Made by a program: the position numbers and the translations under genes | Notes under the pieces: model-generated | The model's database searches: none | What the model was told of the DNA's origin: nothing | What the model saw: the letters and a program-made list of their open reading frames with translations, nothing else | In this document: piece by piece, positions 60,347 to 64,000 of the stretch | How positions within the stretch are numbered: position 1 is the stretch's first letter | Layout: every line of letters starts with the position of its first letter | NCBI RefSeq assembly: GCF_038051945.1 | Contig: NZ_CP150302.1 | Span: 1,674,001-1,738,000 of the forward strand | DNA from: Paenibacillus sp. FSL H3-0469 | GTDB taxonomy: Bacteria > Bacillota > Bacilli > Paenibacillales > Paenibacillaceae | Length of the DNA: 64,000 nt | Reading direction: 5' to 3'

Positions 60347-60961
60347 TTATTCCTGGCGTTTAAAATGATTGCACAGCGTCTGAATCGCGTTCTCCGCCAT
60401 AACAGTCTTGCCGTATTCAGCCAGAACAGCCTGAGTGACCGGAGAGGAATCTCCGAATTCAGCGAGCACACCTACCAGCCCTGACAGTGCAGCCTCTTCA
60501 AACTCCTTCGGATCGAAGTAGAGGTACCATTTATCATTATAAGAATACAGTTGTCCTTGAGAAGTAATATTGCCGATTAGCACATGAGCCGCTTCCACCA
60601 GAACCTCGAAGTCGCGGAACGCATATACAATGGAGTCGCTTTGTTCAAGAGTAACTTCCATTTCGTAAATCTCTTCAGGCAATTCATCTTCCCCGGCCCC
60701 ACCGTACTGATGGTGATCATATTTCCCCCGGGTCACAATAACGACCATGCCTTGCGCGGGCAATGCGAACACTTCCACGGCAAGCGGACCCGTAGCGTCA
60801 AAACCAAGCTCGCTGTATGCCTGATCCATCATTTCCGTAAAAAGGTCGTGCACCTTGGGAACCTCCTGCCACATATCTTCCTTCTGGATGCCCCGCTCGC
60901 TCAGGTCGTCAAAAGTGAGGAAAATCCGTATCTTATCTTGACTTAATCGCTCTATTCTCAT
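60347..60961 (-). CDS. mecA: MecA-family adaptor (YpbH-like)
   Basis: A 204-aa adaptor protein for ClpC. The N-terminal target-binding domain begins MRIERLSQDKIRIFLTFDDL, and the C-terminal ClpC-binding domain (residues about 105-204) has YEMEVTLEQSDSIVYAFRD and LYSYNDKWYLYF. An acidic linker (GEDELPEE) joins them. MecA and its paralogue YpbH cannot be separated with certainty; location near prsW and ypbG suggests ypbH. The ATG at 60961 has GGAGG eight bases upstream. Confidence 0.9.
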   Translation of the reverse strand: MRIERLSQDKIRIFLTFDDLSERGIQKEDMWQEVPKVHDLFTEMMDQAYSELGFDATGPLAVEVFALPAQGMVVIVTRGKYDHHQYGGAGEDELPEEIYEMEVTLEQSDSIVYAFRDFEVLVEAAHVLIGNITSQGQLYSYNDKWYLYFDPKEFEEAALSGLVGVLAEFGDSSPVTQAVLAEYGKTVMAENAIQTLCNHFKRQE

Positions 60962-61130
60962 GACAGGATCCTCCTTTTGCAAGCTCATTTAATATTAATG
61001 TATGATGAGTCCCGAGTAATGAGCCAAAAATGGTTACTATATATGTATGTTATCATTTTGAAGCTACAAATGCACGTAAATAAATATAGATTCAGCCCAA
61101 TTTGCTGCCCATTATATGTAAAGCCATATT

Positions 61131-61175
61131 AAAAAAGAATCACTTTAGCGATGCCGGCATCGCCAAAATGATTCT
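61131..61175 (-). terminator. Terminator of the 122-aa gene
   Basis: AGAATCA (61136-61142) pairs with TGATTCT (61169-61175) around a perfect inner stem (GCGATGCC/GGCATCGC), followed on the minus strand by six T. Confidence 0.92.
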
Positions 61176-61192
61176 GCAGCGGTTAAATCCGG

Positions 61193-61561
61193 TTACAAAC
61201 CCGGTATGGCGGTATGAGTATCTTTGAGAATCTGCTCGACTTCATGCTTCACATCAGGGTTGCTGCGGATGAAATCCTTCAGCATGTTCAGATTTGATTC
61301 TTTGGACTTTAACGGGGAGTCCTCTTTATGATCGCCGCCGGATGCATGAGAGCCTGAATGTTCATGGCTGCTGCCTGCTGCTGTGCTGCCGAAGCCGGTC
61401 ATAGCCATCCCCATAATTTTGTCGTTCGCCTTGTCACCCGCATTGTAGGAAGAACCATTCGAGTGCAGTAAGGCAGACATCATGGCGCTGCGTTTTTTGG
61501 ACATAATCATACTGGCGGCTGCACCAATCAGCACCCCGCACAGAAATGACGAAGTATTCAT
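61193..61561 (-). CDS. Small membrane-anchored protein of unknown function
   Basis: A 122-aa protein. Residues 5-20 form a Gly/Ala-rich membrane segment (FLCGVLIGAAASMIM), like the YtxH-type anchor. A Met-, Gly- and Ser-rich middle follows, with a His/Ser stretch (SHEHSGSHASGGDH, about residues 69-82) that might bind metal, and the last 35 residues are a charged helix. The ATG at 61561 has GGAGG eight bases upstream. It diverges from the deacetylase gene. Function unknown. Confidence 0.7.
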   Translation of the reverse strand: MNTSSFLCGVLIGAAASMIMSKKRSAMMSALLHSNGSSYNAGDKANDKIMGMAMTGFGSTAAGSSHEHSGSHASGGDHKEDSPLKSKESNLNMLKDFIRSNPDVKHEVEQILKDTHTAIPGL

Positions 61562-61646
61562 ATCTCCAACCTCCTTGTATGGTAAAATCATGCTTAGTGT
61601 TCGCGGAAAGGTAGCCGCTCATACAGCCAAACAACAAGAAAGCGAG

Positions 61647-62528
61647 ATGAAAAAAGTGGGTAAAGCAACAATAACGCTGCTCCTGGCGGCTTGTCTGCTG
61701 TCAGCTTGCAGCAACAGCGGAAATAAAGGCAGTCAGGCAGCGGAAAAGACGCCGCAGCCTGCGGCAGCAACAGCCGCCGCGGAGACAGCCGCATCTCCTG
61801 CACCTGAGGTAACAGCCTCAGCTGCACCTGAGGCCACTGCATCACCGGAGGCCACGCCTGCGGCAGCCAGCGATGCGCAGGTGCCGCTGCTGTATCATAT
61901 GAACAAGAATTATGACATTGTCCCGAATGATCCGGCAACGAACAAGAAGGTAGTCCTGCTGACCTTCGACGACGGGCCGAAGGAAGCGGAATTAATCAAT
62001 CCGCTGATGGATACGCTGGACAAGCACAAGGCCAAGGCGATCTTCTTCGTCAACGGCTACCGGGTGAAGGAGCATCCCGAGCTGCTGGAGCTGATCCACA
62101 AACGGGGCGGCGTACTCGGCAATCATAGCTGGGATCACATTGTGCTGAAGGACAAGCCGGAAGCCGAAGTGAAGAAGCAGATTGAAGATGTTCAGAAGAT
62201 CGTTAAGGAAATTACCGGTGAGACCCCTCACTTCTTCCGTCCGCCGCACGGTGCCGGAGGTGACGTAGGCAAAAAAATCGCTGCTGCAAACGGCATGCTC
62301 TATATGACCTGGTCCAATGGCTCCCTGGACTGGGAGATGAAAGCCAAGGATGCGGATAAGACCGGCAAGCTGGTCAGCAATGTTACCGGTCAGCTGCATT
62401 CCGGCAGCAATATCCTGATGCATGAGCTGCCTTGGACGGTAGAGGCGCTTGACACTCTGTTGACTACGCTGGAGGGCAAGGGCTACAGCTTTGTAGACCC
62501 GCGCAGCATTGAGCTGAAGATGCGCTAA
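61647..62528 (+). CDS. Polysaccharide deacetylase lipoprotein
   Basis: A 293-aa exported protein. The lipobox LLSAC (residues 15-19) gives lipid attachment at the cysteine. Residues about 25-75 form an Ala/Thr/Pro/Glu-rich spacer, and the NodB domain follows: LTFDDGP (catalytic Asp and metal Asp), NHSWDH (two metal histidines), RPPHGAGG and LMHE, the last being a variant of the usual L-x-HD. The substrate may be peptidoglycan or another acetylated glycan. I choose ATG 61647 with a weak ribosome site; upstream starts are less consistent with the signal peptide. Plus-strand gene. Confidence 0.88.
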   Translation: MKKVGKATITLLLAACLLSACSNSGNKGSQAAEKTPQPAAATAAAETAASPAPEVTASAAPEATASPEATPAAASDAQVPLLYHMNKNYDIVPNDPATNKKVVLLTFDDGPKEAELINPLMDTLDKHKAKAIFFVNGYRVKEHPELLELIHKRGGVLGNHSWDHIVLKDKPEAEVKKQIEDVQKIVKEITGETPHFFRPPHGAGGDVGKKIAAANGMLYMTWSNGSLDWEMKAKDADKTGKLVSNVTGQLHSGSNILMHELPWTVEALDTLLTTLEGKGYSFVDPRSIELKMR

Positions 62529-62547
62529 GCACTGAATTCGTCAAGTG

Positions 62548-62583
62548 GAAACGGTGCCGTCCTTTTAAGGACGGTACCGTTTC
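62548..62583 (+). terminator. Long hairpin after the deacetylase gene
   Basis: GAAACGGT-G-CCGTCCTT and AAGGACGG-T-ACCGTTTC form a 17-pair stem with a two-base loop about 20 bp after the stop codon. The T run is only three bases, so it may work with the next terminator. Confidence 0.65.
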
Positions 62584-62637
62584 AGCAAGAAATAGAAGGA
62601 TAAGTTATCGTGTGAAACATATAAATTCTTATATTTC

Positions 62638-62680
62638 AAAAAAAACGGTTGTCCCGCAAAATGTGGGCAGCCGTTTTTTT
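62638..62680. terminator. Bidirectional terminator between convergent genes
   Basis: AAAACGGTTGTCCCGCA pairs with TGTGGGCAGCCGTTTT, with A before and seven T after; it serves the phosphoesterase on the minus strand and the deacetylase on the plus strand. Confidence 0.88.
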
Positions 62681-62691
62681 GTGTTAAGTAT

Positions 62692-63561
62692 CTATCTGAT
62701 TACTCCCTGAGATCCTGAATGCCGCCCTCCGCAGCGCAGGGTCAGCACATGCATCTCAGCCGGACTGCGCCAGCGCAGCGGCAGGTGCGCGGTACCGAAT
62801 CCCCGGCTGATCAGCATCTTCAGCGGCGGGAGAGCCGTATTATAGCTCCGGGGGATCTCATACATCCCCGCATTATACTGGCGGTAGAACTCATCGGTAT
62901 GCCGGTGCCCGATCAAGGGCAGCACAACCTGGCCTCCATGGGTATGCCCGGCCAGAATCAGGTCAGCCGGAACCTCCTGCTGCCGGGACAGCCAGAGCGG
63001 ATCATGCACGAGGATGATCCGGAAGGCATCCGCATCCGCTTCAGCTACGGCGGGCAGAGGCCCGTAGGCCTTTTTGCCGCCTTGCCTCGGGAAGTCCACC
63101 CCAGTAAGAATAAACTGCTCACCGTCCCGCTCAATGACGCAGTTCTCATCCACCAGCAGCCTGGCTCCGCTTCCCCGGATGATGTTATCCACCAGTGTAA
63201 TGTTCGCCCGATAATCATGATTGCCGTGAACGGCATACACAGGCGCAATGGAGGCGGCCAGTGTCATATTCTCCAGCAGACGTTCTATGGATGCGCCCTT
63301 CTCCGTCATATCACCGCCCAGGAAAACTGCGTCCACCTTCCCCCGCATCGGGCTCAGCATTGCCTCCGGCAGACGGCGGCGGTGAATATCCGTAATGAGC
63401 AGTATCCGGTAGCCGTCGAACACGGCAGGAAGCCGTTCCAGTACAATATCCTGATGATTCAACCGTTTCTTGAAGGCAGCAGCAACCATCAGGAGGCCCA
63501 TACCCCCTGCTCCCACAAGACACACACCAAGCAGAATCAGGAGCACCGCAGTCAACTCCAT
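62692..63561 (-). CDS. ypbG: Metallophosphoesterase, YpbG-like
   Basis: A 289-aa calcineurin-like phosphoesterase with an N-terminal membrane anchor (residues 3-30). Metal-binding motifs are ITDIH, GGDM, GNHDY and AGHTHGGQ, in order. The substrate of YpbG-type proteins is not known; the membrane location suggests a lipid or cell-wall substrate. It overlaps the upstream gene by 10 bp. Confidence 0.88.
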   Translation of the reverse strand: MELTAVLLILLGVCLVGAGGMGLLMVAAAFKKRLNHQDIVLERLPAVFDGYRILLITDIHRRRLPEAMLSPMRGKVDAVFLGGDMTEKGASIERLLENMTLAASIAPVYAVHGNHDYRANITLVDNIIRGSGARLLVDENCVIERDGEQFILTGVDFPRQGGKKAYGPLPAVAEADADAFRIILVHDPLWLSRQQEVPADLILAGHTHGGQVVLPLIGHRHTDEFYRQYNAGMYEIPRSYNTALPPLKMLISRGFGTAHLPLRWRSPAEMHVLTLRCGGRHSGSQGVIR

Positions 63562-63929
63562 AGGCTATCCAGATCCGGTGCCCCGTTAATTCCCCACCAC
63601 AGGAGGAAGCCGAGCAGCATCAGAAATACGACAATCAGCGAATTGATGAACATTTTGCTGAAGCGGATTCGTTCTGACGGATAGCTCTCTGCACGTGATG
63701 GAGTCTGCTCCCCTTCCTGCTGTGCCGCCTCACGCTCCGGCCTTCCGGCGGCCCTGCGTCCGGATAAGCGTTCCTTTCTGGACAGTGTCCCTGCCACCGG
63801 TACCGGACTTCCCGCACGCTCTTCTGCTGCCACGGAAGCCGGCTGACGCTTGCCTGCTCTGGCCGGAGGCTGTTGTTCTCTCTTCTGCTGTTTCTGGCGG
63901 GACCTTACCCGGCTTAATTGTTCTGTCAT
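63552..63929 (-). CDS. Membrane protein of unknown function with basic N-terminal tail
   Basis: A 125-aa protein. Residues 1-90 are very rich in Arg, Gln, Glu and Ala and probably disordered. One transmembrane segment lies at about residues 95-115 and a short acidic end follows (GAPDLDSLWS). The ATG at 63929 has GGAGGG four bases upstream. It is coupled to the ypbG-like gene by a 10-bp overlap. I do not recognise the family. The last 70 bases of the window hold no gene. Confidence 0.7.
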   Translation of the reverse strand: MTEQLSRVRSRQKQQKREQQPPARAGKRQPASVAAEERAGSPVPVAGTLSRKERLSGRRAAGRPEREAAQQEGEQTPSRAESYPSERIRFSKMFINSLIVVFLMLLGFLLWWGINGAPDLDSLWS

Positions 63930-64000
63930 GATACCCTCCTGTAACGAATAACCATACCGGAGAACAAATCTATAAGGAAATGGCACAATATAGGTGCCCA

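Overview
The window is chromosomal DNA of an endospore-forming, GC-moderate Bacillota, most probably a Paenibacillus. The gene order follows, with small losses and insertions, the long Bacillus subtilis block that runs from ypmB/dinG/panDCB/birA/cca through bshA, bshB1, mgsA, dapB, ypjABCD, qcrABC, ypiF, tyrA-hisC-trp-aro, cheR-ndk-hepT-menG-hepS, mtrB-hbs-spoIVA, yphEF, gpsA, plsY, der, rpsA-like, cmk, ypfA, ypeB, prsW, mecA-like and ypbG. Sporulation genes (spoIVA, spoVIF-like, ypeB, ypjB), bacillithiol genes and AGGAGG ribosome sites all fit this assignment. No rRNA, tRNA, phage, transposase or CRISPR array was seen. Almost every gene lies on the minus strand; the exceptions are a YitT-family gene (16395-17267), a polysaccharide deacetylase (61647-62528) and a candidate small RNA (about 26217-26309).

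Layout, left to right: a cut-off nucleotidyltransferase; ypmB-like, mtaD, rex and dinG; a TPR gene and the pantothenate operon panB-panC-panD with an attenuator-type leader; a 200-bp interleaved inverted-repeat block (9546-9728); cca-birA; bacillithiol genes bshA/bshB1 with mgsA and dapB; ypj genes; the menaquinol:cytochrome c reductase qcrABC; an IDEAL-domain gene, a carbonic anhydrase, an unrecognised gene and a phosphatase; an ECF sigma/anti-sigma pair; an intergenic candidate sRNA with a perfect consensus promoter; the aromatic supercluster aroF-aroB-aroH-trpEDCFBA-hisC-tyrA; cheR, ndk; a menaquinone block hepS-menG-ubiA-ubiX-mqnA-hepT; mtrB, hbs, spoIVA; yphE/yphF-type genes; gpsA-plsY-der; rpsA-like, plsC, cmk; ypfA; ypeB; prsW; a mecA paralogue; and envelope genes at the right edge.

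How the parts work together: chorismate made by AroF feeds both the trp branch (TrpEDCFBA) and the tyr/phe branch (AroH, TyrA, HisC), and the neighbouring MqnA-type chorismate dehydratase points to menaquinone made by the futalosine route, which then serves the QcrABC complex encoded in the same window. The trp leader carries eleven (G/U)AG triplets plus one AAG, and the TRAP protein that reads such triplets (mtrB) is encoded 10 kb away. Two terminators and an antiterminator pairing in that leader make a complete attenuation model.

Small genes found by direct reading include a 58-aa protein (38068-38244), a 59-aa YphE/DUF2768-like membrane protein (50227-50406), a 48-aa cysteine-rich protein (59350-59496) and a 38-codon ORF in the trp leader. 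The most interesting regulatory signals are the candidate sRNA, the panBCD attenuator, the TRAP leader and the interspersed-repeat block.
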